The translations under genes and the position numbers were made by a program. A model generated the notes under the pieces. That model had not been told where the DNA came from and searched no databases. It saw only the letters and a list, made by a program, of their open reading frames with translations. This document shows, in pieces, positions 1 to 7,664 of a DNA stretch of 38,985 nucleotides. Within the stretch, counting starts at the first letter, position 1, and the number at the start of each line of letters is the position of its first letter. This stretch comes from Sulfurovum sp. enrichment culture clone C5 (lineage in GTDB: Bacteria > Campylobacterota > Campylobacteria > Campylobacterales > Sulfurovaceae): assembly GCA_001493195.1 (NCBI GenBank), contig FAXN01000043.1, forward strand, positions 1 through 38,985, written 5' to 3'.

Positions 1-90
1 AATGGTATCACAACTATCTTCGCCATATATAGCATCACTTTGACTTGTCCCAACAAGCCAATCGCTTAATTCTGATCCATAAATATCCAT
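1..90 (-). CDS. RTX-like calcium-binding protein, N-terminal fragment (partial)
   Basis: An open frame of 30 codons begins with ATG at 90 and runs off the left edge without a stop. An AAAGGA ribosome-binding site lies just upstream. The translation starts MDIYGSELSDWLVGTSQSD and continues with AIYGEDSCDTI. The pattern L-x-G-T-x3-D-x-I-Y-G followed by D-x-I resembles the start of hemolysin-type (RTX) nonapeptide repeats, which bind calcium in secreted proteins exported by type I systems. No signal peptide is seen, as expected for type I substrates, whose signal is C-terminal. Only 30 residues are visible, so the RTX reading is inference from the repeat-like spacing of Gly and Asp. Confidence 0.5.
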   Translation of the reverse strand, partial: MDIYGSELSDWLVGTSQSDAIYGEDSCDTI

Positions 91-235
91 AACATTTCCT
101 TTGGCTATCTTAAATATATTTATTTTAGCACGAAATAAGTTGATAAAGATTTAAAAATTTAATTTTTTTAATTAATAAGTGAATATAAGAAAAATAAAGT
201 GTAGAATTTTTATATAATTATTTGATTTATGTACC

Positions 236-260
236 TTGCCCTAATTAAAGATTAGGGCAA
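236..260 (-). terminator. Stem-loop after the L,D-transpeptidase gene
   Basis: A perfect 10-bp inverted repeat, TTGCCCTAAT and ATTAGGGCAA, is separated by a 5-nt loop and lies 17 bases past the stop codon of the L,D-transpeptidase. No clean T-run follows on the minus strand, so this may be a weak terminator or an mRNA 3'-end stabiliser. Confidence 0.5.
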
Positions 261-277
261 TAATTCAGTAGTAAAAA

Positions 278-1903
278 CTATTTCCTGCTTTGCATTGCAT
301 CATATCCATAAACATCTTCTCTGAATTGAAGCTCTCCATCTTGATTCATCCAACATGTAAGATAAACTATATCGACAGGTATGCTATTTTTTAAAGCGAT
401 ATTAGTCTCTGAATTTCCTTTTAAAACTTTATTTGCATGAGCTAAATTAATAGCACTATCAAAAGATGCAAATATTTTAAATAATTCCATAGGTTCACCA
501 AGTCTAATGCATCCATGGCTAAATGCTCTTACGTCTTTGTTGAATAAATTTTTTGTAGGAGTGTCATGCATATAAACTGCAAAATTATTTGGGAATAAAA
601 ATTTAATTTTGCCTAGAGCATTACGCATTCCTGGTGGTTGTGCAAATCTAAATGGCACATTACCGCCTCTATATTGGTTCCAATTAACAGAAGCTGGATT
701 TATTTTTGATCCGCCCTGATATACTTCTATGCCTTGTCCTCCCATAGCACCAGGGTTTCTAAGTAGTTTTGGAATCATCTCTTTTTGTATAATACTTTGA
801 GGTACATTCCAATAAGGATTTAATACTATATTTGAAACTCTATTACTAAAGATTGGTGTTCTGTGATTTTTAGATCCAGTTATAACTTTCATCTCTTTTT
901 TTACTTTGCCATTTTCTATAAATGTCAATTTAAAATCTGGAATATTTATCATTATGCTTCTAGGCTCAAACCTATGATTTAACCATTTCATACGATCCAT
1001 ATTTAATCGTATTTTTGAAATTCTTTTATCCACACTTTCCCCAAGAGCCTTGAAAGTTCTATCATCAATTGTTCCACTTGGGTGAATTCCATTGTTTTTT
1101 TGAAATTTCATAATTGCTTTTTGTAAACATGCATCATACAAAGTAGAATCACTATTCCCGCAACCTCCAAGCTCTCCCGTAGCGCCAAGTCTTTCTCTTA
1201 TGAGGGGCACAAATTTGCTTGTTTGTCCAGGTTTAATGACACCTTTTGCTGATATGATTTTCCAGCCACCTTTTTGTTTTATCTCTAAATATTTTATAAG
1301 CTCATTATTCATGGCTTCATAGTTAAAACCTTTTGGAGAAGCACGATAAAGAGTATCTGCTAGGCTACCATTAACGAGTGCGTCTTGCATGATATTGTAA
1401 AGATTAAATTTACTTGGATATGTAACCCATCCGCCATTTATCTCATTTTCATCTCTTGGGTTTACAAGCATTCCTTTGAAAGCACTCCAATTGATATTTC
1501 CATTTAAAAGATGATCTATATAATTTTTATAGAGATTTGCGATTTCAAATTCAAATGCGATTTTTTGATCAAGCGTCATACTTTTATACTGAGTATTTGC
1601 CTTGGATAATACACCAAAAGCATTTAGTCTAATACTTGAAGTTGCCTCCAAAGTTTTATCGCTATCTATTTGTTTAAGAAGCTGTTTTGTGAAATTAGAT
1701 ATATCATTTTCTTGTGTCCAAACTGGTACAAAGTAGAGTTGTTCATAAAATTTTCTGAGAAAACTTGTTTTATCTTGTGTTTTCACGGTTGAGTTAATTA
1801 AAGCACCGCCGTCCTCGTGGTACTCTCCGCTAAAACCAAATGTTGATATTAGTAGAGTTATGGCTAATGCTTTTATGATTGATGTAAGCCTAAAATGTAT
1901 CAA
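278..1903 (-). CDS. L,D-transpeptidase, YcbB-like (YkuD domain)
   Basis: Exported peptidoglycan L,D-transpeptidase, which forms 3-3 cross-links or attaches partners to peptide stems in the periplasm. An N-terminal hydrophobic signal segment (about residues 8-25) is followed by a scaffold region. A peptidoglycan-binding domain lies at about residues 220-290 (ERLGATGELGG ... QKNNGIHPSGTIDDRTFKAL). A YkuD domain at about 315-480 has the catalytic motif SHGCIRLGEP with its Cys, and the upstream conserved MHDTP histidine. The length of 541 residues fits the large YcbB type rather than short ErfK proteins. The start is TTG at 1903, supported by an AAGGAG site 6 bases upstream; no in-frame ATG precedes the signal peptide. 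A TATAAT element lies at 1932-1937. It follows feoA on the same strand but has no evident link to iron. Confidence 0.93.
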   Translation of the reverse strand: MIHFRLTSIIKALAITLLISTFGFSGEYHEDGGALINSTVKTQDKTSFLRKFYEQLYFVPVWTQENDISNFTKQLLKQIDSDKTLEATSSIRLNAFGVLSKANTQYKSMTLDQKIAFEFEIANLYKNYIDHLLNGNINWSAFKGMLVNPRDENEINGGWVTYPSKFNLYNIMQDALVNGSLADTLYRASPKGFNYEAMNNELIKYLEIKQKGGWKIISAKGVIKPGQTSKFVPLIRERLGATGELGGCGNSDSTLYDACLQKAIMKFQKNNGIHPSGTIDDRTFKALGESVDKRISKIRLNMDRMKWLNHRFEPRSIMINIPDFKLTFIENGKVKKEMKVITGSKNHRTPIFSNRVSNIVLNPYWNVPQSIIQKEMIPKLLRNPGAMGGQGIEVYQGGSKINPASVNWNQYRGGNVPFRFAQPPGMRNALGKIKFLFPNNFAVYMHDTPTKNLFNKDVRAFSHGCIRLGEPMELFKIFASFDSAINLAHANKVLKGNSETNIALKNSIPVDIVYLTCWMNQDGELQFREDVYGYDAMQSRK

Positions 1904-1931
1904 AAGATACTCCTTATATAAAAAATACGAG

Positions 1932-1937
1932 ATTATA
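1932..1937 (-). promoter_or_regulatory. Putative -10 element of the L,D-transpeptidase gene
   Basis: A perfect TATAAT, preceded by TTGA, lies on the minus strand 28 bases before the TTG start. No good -35 is seen, which is common in Campylobacterota, where the -35 box is weakly conserved. It lies in the 74-base gap after feoA. Confidence 0.45.
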
Positions 1938-1977
1938 TCAATTTTTTATATATTAATTACTTGTATTTTATAAGTTT

Positions 1978-2211
1978 TTAAAAATTATTTATTATTTTTA
2001 CTTCTATTTTTTTTGCTTCATCTTCTCTAAGTGCAACCAAAGTACCTCCAACTTGAACTTCAAAAGTATTTTTTGCCAAAGAGTGAGTTTTTAACTCTAT
2101 GTTTTCGTCTTGCATAATGCCAAAAGAGAGGAGTCTGTCTTTTAGACTTTTGTCCGCATTTATCTTTTCTATAATTGCATTTTGTCCTTTTTTTAACTTA
2201 TCAACTGTCAT
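1978..2211 (-). CDS. feoA: Ferrous iron transport protein FeoA
   Basis: Small SH3-like cytosolic partner of FeoB, 77 residues when begun at the ATG at 2211. The sequence MTVDKLKKGQ ... RLLSFGIMQDENIEL ... GGTLVALREDEAKKI shows the typical FeoA layout, with the L-x2-F/L-G-I/L turn and the VALRxxEAxxI C-terminal strand. The frame is open further upstream, but that extension lies inside feoB and does not look like FeoA. A strong AGGAG site (about 2219-2223 on the minus strand) precedes the ATG at 2211, so that start is chosen. It starts 2 bases past the feoB stop and is surely co-transcribed with feoB under the Fur-like sites. Confidence 0.9.
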   Translation of the reverse strand: MTVDKLKKGQNAIIEKINADKSLKDRLLSFGIMQDENIELKTHSLAKNTFEVQVGGTLVALREDEAKKIEVKIINNF

Positions 2212-2213
2212 TC

Positions 2214-4283
2214 TTATGCTCCTAACATTTTTGCAATATTGTAAACTATGAAACTCATAATCCAAGCTGTACTTGTCGTAAATACAAATAGATAACCGAG
2301 ATATTTCCACCCGCCAGCTTCTCTAGCAAAAACCATTGAAGCAGCAAGACAAGGAATATATATCATTACAAAAACTATAAAAGATATAGCCGACGCAAAT
2401 GGTATATTTTTCTTTATTTGTTCGATTAAACCTTGATTCTCTTCATCTACCTCATCGCCTAGACTATACAAAACACCCAAAGTCGACACAACAACTTCTT
2501 TTGCAGCAAGACCGGTTTCGAGTGCAACAGTCATTTTCCAATCAAACCCCAAGGGAACAAACAGAGGCTCTGTTGCTTTACCAACTATGCCCAAATAACT
2601 ACTTTCAAGCTCATAATGCTTTTGGGCGGCACTATCTTCAAACTTAGTATCAACTTTCGGGTAACTGCTTGCAAACCAAATCAGCATAGAAGCAGCAAGT
2701 ATAAATGTTCCGGCTTTTTTAACATAACTTTTTGCCTGATAATAAACTGTATGCCAAACTAGTTTAAAAGAAGGAAGGCGATATTTTGGCATCTCCATAA
2801 CAAATGGCTCATCATCTCCTTTAAAAACAAAAGTCTTTAATGCCTTTGCCCCAAACAATCCCATAATTGCCCCAGAAATATATATCAAAAACAATATATT
2901 TCCTGCATTCTCTTTTGCAAAAAAAGCTCCGATAAAAAGAACATATATAGGAAGTCTTGCCCCACAACTCATAAATCCTATAACAAAAAGAGTGATAAGC
3001 CTATCTTTTTCATTTTTTAGTGTTCTTGCCGCCATATAAGCTGGAACAGAACATCCAAATCCTGTTACAAGTGGGATAAAACTCTTACCATGAAGACCGA
3101 ACTTATGAAAAAACCCATCAAGCAAAAAGGCTACTCTACTCATATATCCAGTAGTTTCCAACAAGGCAATACCAATAAAGAGTATAACGATATTTGGCAA
3201 AAACATCATAACTGCACCAACACCAGCTATAATCCCATCACCAATCAATGATGCTAGTTCCTCATTTGCTATGTTGTTCTTGACACTATCACCTAGCCAC
3301 ACAAAAAAAGAATCTATCCAATCCATAGGAATACTTCCAAGCTCAAATGTAATTTGAAATAATCCCCACATAAAAAATAGAAATATAGGCAAACCAAAGT
3401 ATGGGCTAATCAAAAGATTATCTATTTTTTGAGTCAAGTTTTTTGCTTTCATCCCTTTTATGGACATAACTTCCATTTTTGCTCCCTTAGCAAAAGCAAA
3501 ATGTTCATTTGAAAATATCTCTTTTAGATTTTTTGTATCATTGTGTAGATATATATGCCCTAGTGCTTCTCTAACGATTGGCAATAACTCTATCCATATA
3601 GGCTCGTCATGAAATTTTTTATATTTATCTTCGTCCTCTTGCAATAACTTTAAAGCTACCAATCTATGTGGTGTATTTGTTTTATATTGTTTATCTTCAA
3701 GAAATTTTACTATATTGCTTATCTCTTCTTCGATTGCATCACTGTAAATGATTTTTGGAAATTTATAATCTTGATTGTAAACATTTACAATAGTCTCTTT
3801 AAGCTCTTCTATTCCCTCTTTTGTATGAGAGCTTACTTTTACGCAAGGAGTTCCTAAAATCAAACTAAGTTGTTTTTCATCTATCACGATGCCTTCTTTG
3901 TCTGCTTCGTCTATCATATTTAAAGCAACTACTACTTTTTTACCAGTTTCAAGCAACTGAGATGTAAATATCAAATTTCTTTGTAAATTTGTAGAGTCAA
4001 CGACATTGACGATTACATCATATTCGCTACTTTTCAAAAAACTATTTGTTACTTTTTCCTCTATTGTGTATTCATTTAATGAGTAAGCTCCTGGTAAATC
4101 TATGATATGTACATCATAATCCGTACAACTCTTTTCATCACAAAGTTTATATATTACCTCTTTTTTCTCGACTGTAACTCCAGAAAAATTTCCAACTTTT
4201 AGCTTTGCGTTTGAAATCGCATTTATAAGTGAACTCTTGCCTACATTTGGTTGTCCAGCCAATGCAACAACTATCTTTTGCAT
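2214..4283 (-). CDS. feoB: Ferrous iron transporter FeoB
   Basis: Inner-membrane Fe2+ importer with an N-terminal G domain. The G1 loop GQPNVGKSS is at residues 10-18, with G2 at FSGVTVE, G3 at DLPGAYSL and G4 at NMID. A helical insulator region follows, then a membrane domain from about residue 290 with the family motifs GFGCSVPAYMAARTL, GFMSCGARLPIY, LAAKEVVVSTLGVLY and IPCLAASM. The length of 689 residues is on the short side but covers the full core. It is the first gene of a feoB-feoA pair, the reverse of the usual enterobacterial feoA-feoB order. Two Fur-box-like sites directly upstream imply repression when iron is plentiful. Confidence 0.96.
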   Translation of the reverse strand: MQKIVVALAGQPNVGKSSLINAISNAKLKVGNFSGVTVEKKEVIYKLCDEKSCTDYDVHIIDLPGAYSLNEYTIEEKVTNSFLKSSEYDVIVNVVDSTNLQRNLIFTSQLLETGKKVVVALNMIDEADKEGIVIDEKQLSLILGTPCVKVSSHTKEGIEELKETIVNVYNQDYKFPKIIYSDAIEEEISNIVKFLEDKQYKTNTPHRLVALKLLQEDEDKYKKFHDEPIWIELLPIVREALGHIYLHNDTKNLKEIFSNEHFAFAKGAKMEVMSIKGMKAKNLTQKIDNLLISPYFGLPIFLFFMWGLFQITFELGSIPMDWIDSFFVWLGDSVKNNIANEELASLIGDGIIAGVGAVMMFLPNIVILFIGIALLETTGYMSRVAFLLDGFFHKFGLHGKSFIPLVTGFGCSVPAYMAARTLKNEKDRLITLFVIGFMSCGARLPIYVLFIGAFFAKENAGNILFLIYISGAIMGLFGAKALKTFVFKGDDEPFVMEMPKYRLPSFKLVWHTVYYQAKSYVKKAGTFILAASMLIWFASSYPKVDTKFEDSAAQKHYELESSYLGIVGKATEPLFVPLGFDWKMTVALETGLAAKEVVVSTLGVLYSLGDEVDEENQGLIEQIKKNIPFASAISFIVFVMIYIPCLAASMVFAREAGGWKYLGYLFVFTTSTAWIMSFIVYNIAKMLGA

Positions 4284-4308
4284 AAATTAACCCTTTTAAA
4301 ATATATAT

Positions 4309-4327
4309 GATAGTGATTATCATTAAC
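4309..4327. promoter_or_regulatory. Fur box upstream of feoB
   Basis: The 19-mer GATAGTGATTATCATTAAC matches the classical Fur consensus GATAATGATAATCATTATC at 16 of 19 positions. It lies 26 bases before the feoB ATG, where a promoter would be expected. Iron-Fur binding here would block feoBA transcription. Confidence 0.75.
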
Positions 4328-4364
4328 GAAATATACAGAAGTTTATCTTAATCTCTTCTTAATT

Positions 4365-4380
4365 ATGATAATGATTATTA
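4365..4380. promoter_or_regulatory. Second Fur-like site upstream of feoB
   Basis: ATGATAATGATTATTA contains the core GATAATGAT-ATT shared with the Fur consensus, about 40 bases upstream of the stronger site. Together they would form a tandem Fur operator. The match is weaker in the right half. Confidence 0.5.
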
Positions 4381-4382
4381 AA

Positions 4383-5072
4383 TTAATCTGATAGAGCGTC
4401 TTTTATAATCTGCTTTGAACAAAATTTTTCATTAATCTTTATCTTCCCATCAATATTTGCAACTCTTGTGTCTCCAGCAGAATATAAAAAATCTAGATAA
4501 TCTTTTACTTTTGATTTATATGATACATCATAGCCATAAATCTTTAAAAACTTTTTTACGCTTATCCAGGATACATCTTCATCAAACATATTTTCTGCAT
4601 AACTATTTTCCAAAAAGATTTCTCTGTTTTGCTCAAGCTCCAACTTGCCTACATATATTCGCTTCATTTCCACAAAAGCTTCTTTTAGCAAATCTATCTC
4701 ACCTCTAAATACAGATGTTAATTGTTGATTGCTTTCTTTTAGATCTCTTATGCGACCTTTTAAAGTTTCTATGGTTTCATTTTTTGATTCGATGAGTGTT
4801 TGAAATTCTGAAAAATTATTGTCTGTTTTTGACTTTTTAACATCTTGTATAGCTGAAGGCTTTAAATTTTCAATGTTTATATCATTGTCAATGCCATTTT
4901 GGTCTTTTTCTTTTATTTGTGTTGACTTGAGTTTACCGTTTTCAACAACTATAAAAAGTTGATTGTCAACTTCTTTTGACTTAAGAGTGCCTCTTTTTAA
5001 TTTCGCATATACTGCCTGCCTTGATATGCCAGCATCTTTTGCGAATTGAGAAGGTTTTACAAGTTTTGCCAT
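4383..5072 (-). CDS. HTH / coiled-coil DNA-binding protein of unknown function
   Basis: The chosen start is the ATG at 5072, giving 229 residues that begin MAKLVKPSQFAKDAGISRQ. An AAGG site precedes it, and the longer open frame upstream runs into the divergent promoter region. The first 45 residues read as a helix-turn-helix (FAKDAGISRQAVYAKLKRG) followed by a small wing, so DNA binding is likely. A long charged helix that looks like a coiled coil follows at about 85-165 (ESKNETIETLKGRIRDLKE ...). The C-terminal 60 residues are compact and unrecognised. I do not know the function. Lone proteins with this N-terminus are familiar in Campylobacterota as hypothetical proteins. It lies on the feoB strand but the Fur-like sites separate it from feoB. 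Confidence 0.7.
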   Translation of the reverse strand: MAKLVKPSQFAKDAGISRQAVYAKLKRGTLKSKEVDNQLFIVVENGKLKSTQIKEKDQNGIDNDINIENLKPSAIQDVKKSKTDNNFSEFQTLIESKNETIETLKGRIRDLKESNQQLTSVFRGEIDLLKEAFVEMKRIYVGKLELEQNREIFLENSYAENMFDEDVSWISVKKFLKIYGYDVSYKSKVKDYLDFLYSAGDTRVANIDGKIKINEKFCSKQIIKDALSD

Positions 5073-5177
5073 TTTTAACAACCTTATTGTCAATTTGAAT
5101 ATTAATATATCATATTTTTTGTTAATGAGAGCATTATACCTCATCAATGATAGATTGGATATTTTTTTAAAAAGTTA

Positions 5178-5183
5178 TATAAT
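5178..5183 (+). promoter_or_regulatory. Putative -10 of the lipoprotein gene
   Basis: TATAAT lies 31 bases before the ATG at 5215, in the 142-base divergent gap between the HTH gene and the lipoprotein gene. Confidence 0.4.
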
Positions 5184-5214
5184 TACTATATATCTTGAAA
5201 AAAGGAGATATAAA

Positions 5215-5628
5215 ATGAAAAAAACAATGATGTCAATAATTATTTTTTTAGTCATTATGTTAAATGGTTGTGCCACACATGCCAATTTTGTTACAAAATA
5301 CAATGGATGGATTGGCAAAAATATAAGTGAACTTATCAAAGAAACTGGTTATCCAAATAGCTCTTATGAGATTCCAAATGGCAATAAAGTGTATGTTTAT
5401 ACGAAAAGTACGACTTTAACAACTCCATCTATAGGATTTGGAGGTTATTTTGGTCATACTATAGGAAGTAACGGCTATATAGGTTTCCCTTTAGGATTTG
5501 GCTGGAATGATTATGATGAAGTCGTTCAATCTTGTACATTGTTTATAGAAACTGACAAAAAAGGTACAATTTTAAAATGGGGTTCAAGAGGAAATCATTG
5601 CGTAGCAAATGAGCCAAAAATTAAATAA
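5215..5628 (+). CDS. Small lipoprotein of unknown function
   Basis: A 137-residue product beginning MKKTMMSIIIFLVIMLNGC. It has a short basic start, a hydrophobic core and the lipobox LNGC, so it should be lipidated at Cys19 and held in the inner or outer membrane. The mature part is rich in Gly and Tyr (GFGGYFGHTIGSNGYIGFP) and ends with a strand-rich segment; I do not recognise a named domain. The AAAGGAGAT site at 5200-5208 fixes the ATG at 5215 rather than the longer open frame. The stop codon TAA (5626-5628) directly abuts the stop codon of the convergent gene. Confidence 0.8.
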   Translation: MKKTMMSIIIFLVIMLNGCATHANFVTKYNGWIGKNISELIKETGYPNSSYEIPNGNKVYVYTKSTTLTTPSIGFGGYFGHTIGSNGYIGFPLGFGWNDYDEVVQSCTLFIETDKKGTILKWGSRGNHCVANEPKIK

Positions 5629-7026
5629 TTAAATATATATATGCTCGCGCTCTTTGACTATATGTACTTTGACATTGTCGAATCTAGCTTTAATGGCATC
5701 TTTAAAAGCTCTTGCTTGATAATTCTCTCCATGAATTAGATATATATTTTCTATTCCATTGAATGTATCTATCCAATCAAGCATATCTTTTTGGTCTCCA
5801 TGTGCAGAAAATCCATTGATTGTGTAAATCTTGGCTCTTACTGCTATTTTTTCTTTATGAATAGATATAAATTGTGTGCCGTCTATTATCTTACGTCCTA
5901 ACGTACCTTCAACTTGATAACCAACAAATATCAAGCTATTCGCAGGGTTCCAAAGTCTATGCTTAAAATGTTGCAGTATTCTTCCCCCAGTACACATCCC
6001 ACTTCCAGCTATTATGATAGTATTGTCTTGAAAATTATTGATTGCTATTGATTGTTCTACACTTTGTGTTAAGTTGAGATTTTTAAATGTAAATGGATTT
6101 TCCAATTCCAATACATCTTTTTCGTTTTCTTCATTTAAAAAAAATGGGTGTTTATTGTAAAGTTCGGTTGCTTTTATGGCAAGTGGGCTGTCTAAAAAAA
6201 CATTCACATTTTCAAGCTCTTTATTTTCTGACATTTGTTTGAGAATATACAAAATTTCCTGTGTTCTCTCAAGAGCAAATGATGGAATCATAACATTACC
6301 ACCCCTGTCAATTGTTTCTATGATAGCTTGCTTAAACTCTTTTATACTCTCATCAATACTTTTATGTAATCTATCTCCATATGTAGATTCTATATAAAGT
6401 GTATTTGTATAAAATCCATTTTCTAATCCGTCTACAACCAATCTTTTTTTATTTCCTATATCACCAGAAAAAACGACTTTCTTGTCAGTTTCTCCTTCCG
6501 TAAACTCAACTTCTACAAATGCTGATCCAAGTATATGCCCAGCTTGATGAAAAGTAATTGCAAGAAAATCGCATAATGCTATCTTTTGGTTATATCGTGC
6601 AAATCTTATAGTTTTTGAAAATGTATTTTCTACATCATCTAAGTCATATAGGGGTTGTCTTACGCTTTTTTCTTCTCCTGCTCGTTGTGCTTTTCTATAA
6701 ATTATATTATACTCTTCAATTAAAATCTTTGCAGCATCTTGGAGCATAATATAAGCTACATCTATCGTTGCTTCTGTGGCGATAATTACGCCATTGAACC
6801 CTTCTTTAACAAGTTTAGGGACACGTCCTATATGATCTATGTGAGCATGTGTAAGGATTAGATAATCTATATCACTTGGATCAAAACCAAATGGTTCATA
6901 ACTTTTGTCTTCCACACTACCTTGAAACATACCGCAGTCTATAAGAGTTTTGATTCCATTGGCTTCCAATAAATGGCAAGAACCTGTAACTGTACCAGCG
7001 GCACCATAAGAAACAACTGTAGCCAT
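5629..7026 (-). CDS. MBL-fold / beta-CASP RNA metallohydrolase
   Basis: Predicted zinc-dependent RNase of the metallo-beta-lactamase superfamily, 465 residues, cytosolic. The signature THAHIDHIGR (about residues 59-68) supplies the HxHxDH zinc ligands. Further ligands are H in HQAGHILGSA and D in FSGDIG. A beta-CASP domain covers about 210-330, and the C-terminal RNA-specificity region has SGMCTGGR, SAHGD and LIHGE. These motifs match the family related to CPSF-73/YSH1 and bacterial homologues often labelled 'exonuclease of the beta-lactamase fold'. It is distinct from RNase J, which is longer and carries a separate C-terminal domain. ATG at 7026 has an AAAGGA site. No operon partner is apparent. 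The in vivo substrate is unknown. Confidence 0.9.
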   Translation of the reverse strand: MATVVSYGAAGTVTGSCHLLEANGIKTLIDCGMFQGSVEDKSYEPFGFDPSDIDYLILTHAHIDHIGRVPKLVKEGFNGVIIATEATIDVAYIMLQDAAKILIEEYNIIYRKAQRAGEEKSVRQPLYDLDDVENTFSKTIRFARYNQKIALCDFLAITFHQAGHILGSAFVEVEFTEGETDKKVVFSGDIGNKKRLVVDGLENGFYTNTLYIESTYGDRLHKSIDESIKEFKQAIIETIDRGGNVMIPSFALERTQEILYILKQMSENKELENVNVFLDSPLAIKATELYNKHPFFLNEENEKDVLELENPFTFKNLNLTQSVEQSIAINNFQDNTIIIAGSGMCTGGRILQHFKHRLWNPANSLIFVGYQVEGTLGRKIIDGTQFISIHKEKIAVRAKIYTINGFSAHGDQKDMLDWIDTFNGIENIYLIHGENYQARAFKDAIKARFDNVKVHIVKEREHIYI

Positions 7027-7149
7027 CTTTGATTCCTTTGTGTGGTTATAAAGGTATTATAACATTTACAAAACAATAAAGCTATACTTGTGATAATAAA
7101 AAATAAATTGATTTTATTAGAAATTTAATTTGTAGTTTTGATTAATTCG

Positions 7150-7237
7150 TGGCCGGGAGAGGGGGATTCGAACCCCCGGAGGTGTTACCCTCGCCGGTTT
7201 TCAAGACCGGTGTATTCAACCGCTCTACCATCTCCCG
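7150..7237 (-). tRNA. tRNA-Ser (UGA)
   Basis: An 88-base cloverleaf with acceptor pair CGGGAGA/TCTCCCG, discriminator G and encoded CCA. The anticodon loop CTTGAAA gives anticodon TGA (complement at 7201-7203). A long variable arm of the serine class is present. Last gene of the four-tRNA cluster. Confidence 0.95.
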
Positions 7238-7252
7238 ATAGAGTCTTTTGTG

Positions 7253-7326
7253 TGGAGGTGCCACCCGGATTTGAACCGGGGATAGCAGCTTTGCAGGCTG
7301 CGGCCTTACCGCTTGGCGATAGCACC
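7253..7326 (-). tRNA. tRNA-Cys (GCA)
   Basis: A 74-base cloverleaf with acceptor GGTGCTA/TGGCACC, discriminator U typical of tRNA-Cys, and encoded CCA. The loop CTGCAAA gives anticodon GCA. Confidence 0.96.
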
Positions 7327-7342
7327 ACTTTTCTGCTTTTTG

Positions 7343-7429
7343 TGGTGCCCGGAACTGGACTTGAACCAGCACGACTGCAATAGTCGGGGGATTTTAAGTC
7401 CCCTGTGTCTACCATTCCACCATCCGGGC
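7343..7429 (-). tRNA. tRNA-Leu (UAA)
   Basis: An 87-base cloverleaf with acceptor GCCCGGA/TCCGGGC, discriminator A and encoded CCA. A class II variable arm is present, and the loop CTTAAAA gives anticodon TAA. Confidence 0.95.
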
Positions 7430-7470
7430 AAATGGACACCATTTGTATTTGTCACTTTTATATTTTATTA

Positions 7471-7545
7471 TGGAGCGGGCGAAGGGATTCGAACCCTCGA
7501 CCCTAACCTTGGCAAGGTTATGCTCTACCCCTGAGCTACGCCCGC
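7471..7545 (-). tRNA. tRNA-Gly (GCC)
   Basis: A 75-base cloverleaf with acceptor GCGGGCG/CGCCCGC, discriminator U and encoded CCA. The loop TTGCCAA gives anticodon GCC. First gene of the cluster in transcription order. Confidence 0.96.
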
Positions 7546-7566
7546 AAGAACCATAAATGGGATAGA

Positions 7567-7595
7567 ATTATAGCCTAAAAAATTTTAAAAGTAAA
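7567..7595 (-). promoter_or_regulatory. Promoter of the tRNA cluster
   Basis: On the minus strand a TATAAT box (7567-7572) lies 21 bases before the tRNA-Gly 5' end. A TTTACT box lies 17 bases further upstream as a 4-of-6 match to the -35 consensus. This would drive Gly-Leu-Cys-Ser as one transcript. Confidence 0.6.
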
Positions 7596-7633
7596 GAGGA
7601 TTTTTAAAAATATCACATAAAGTCTAAAAGTGA

Positions 7634-7639
7634 TATAAT
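7634..7639 (+). promoter_or_regulatory. Putative -10 of ilvD
   Basis: TATAAT lies about 25 bases before the ilvD start, divergent from the tRNA promoter. Confidence 0.45.
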
Positions 7640-7664
7640 TAAAGCAAAAATTGAAGGATTAGTG

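Noticed and set aside
7138-7534. Several open frames on both strands in the tRNA cluster, with repeated GFEPG- or SNPG-like peptides
   Set aside because: They are read-through of the four tRNA genes (T-arm GGTTCGAATCCC gives such peptides) and are not coding.
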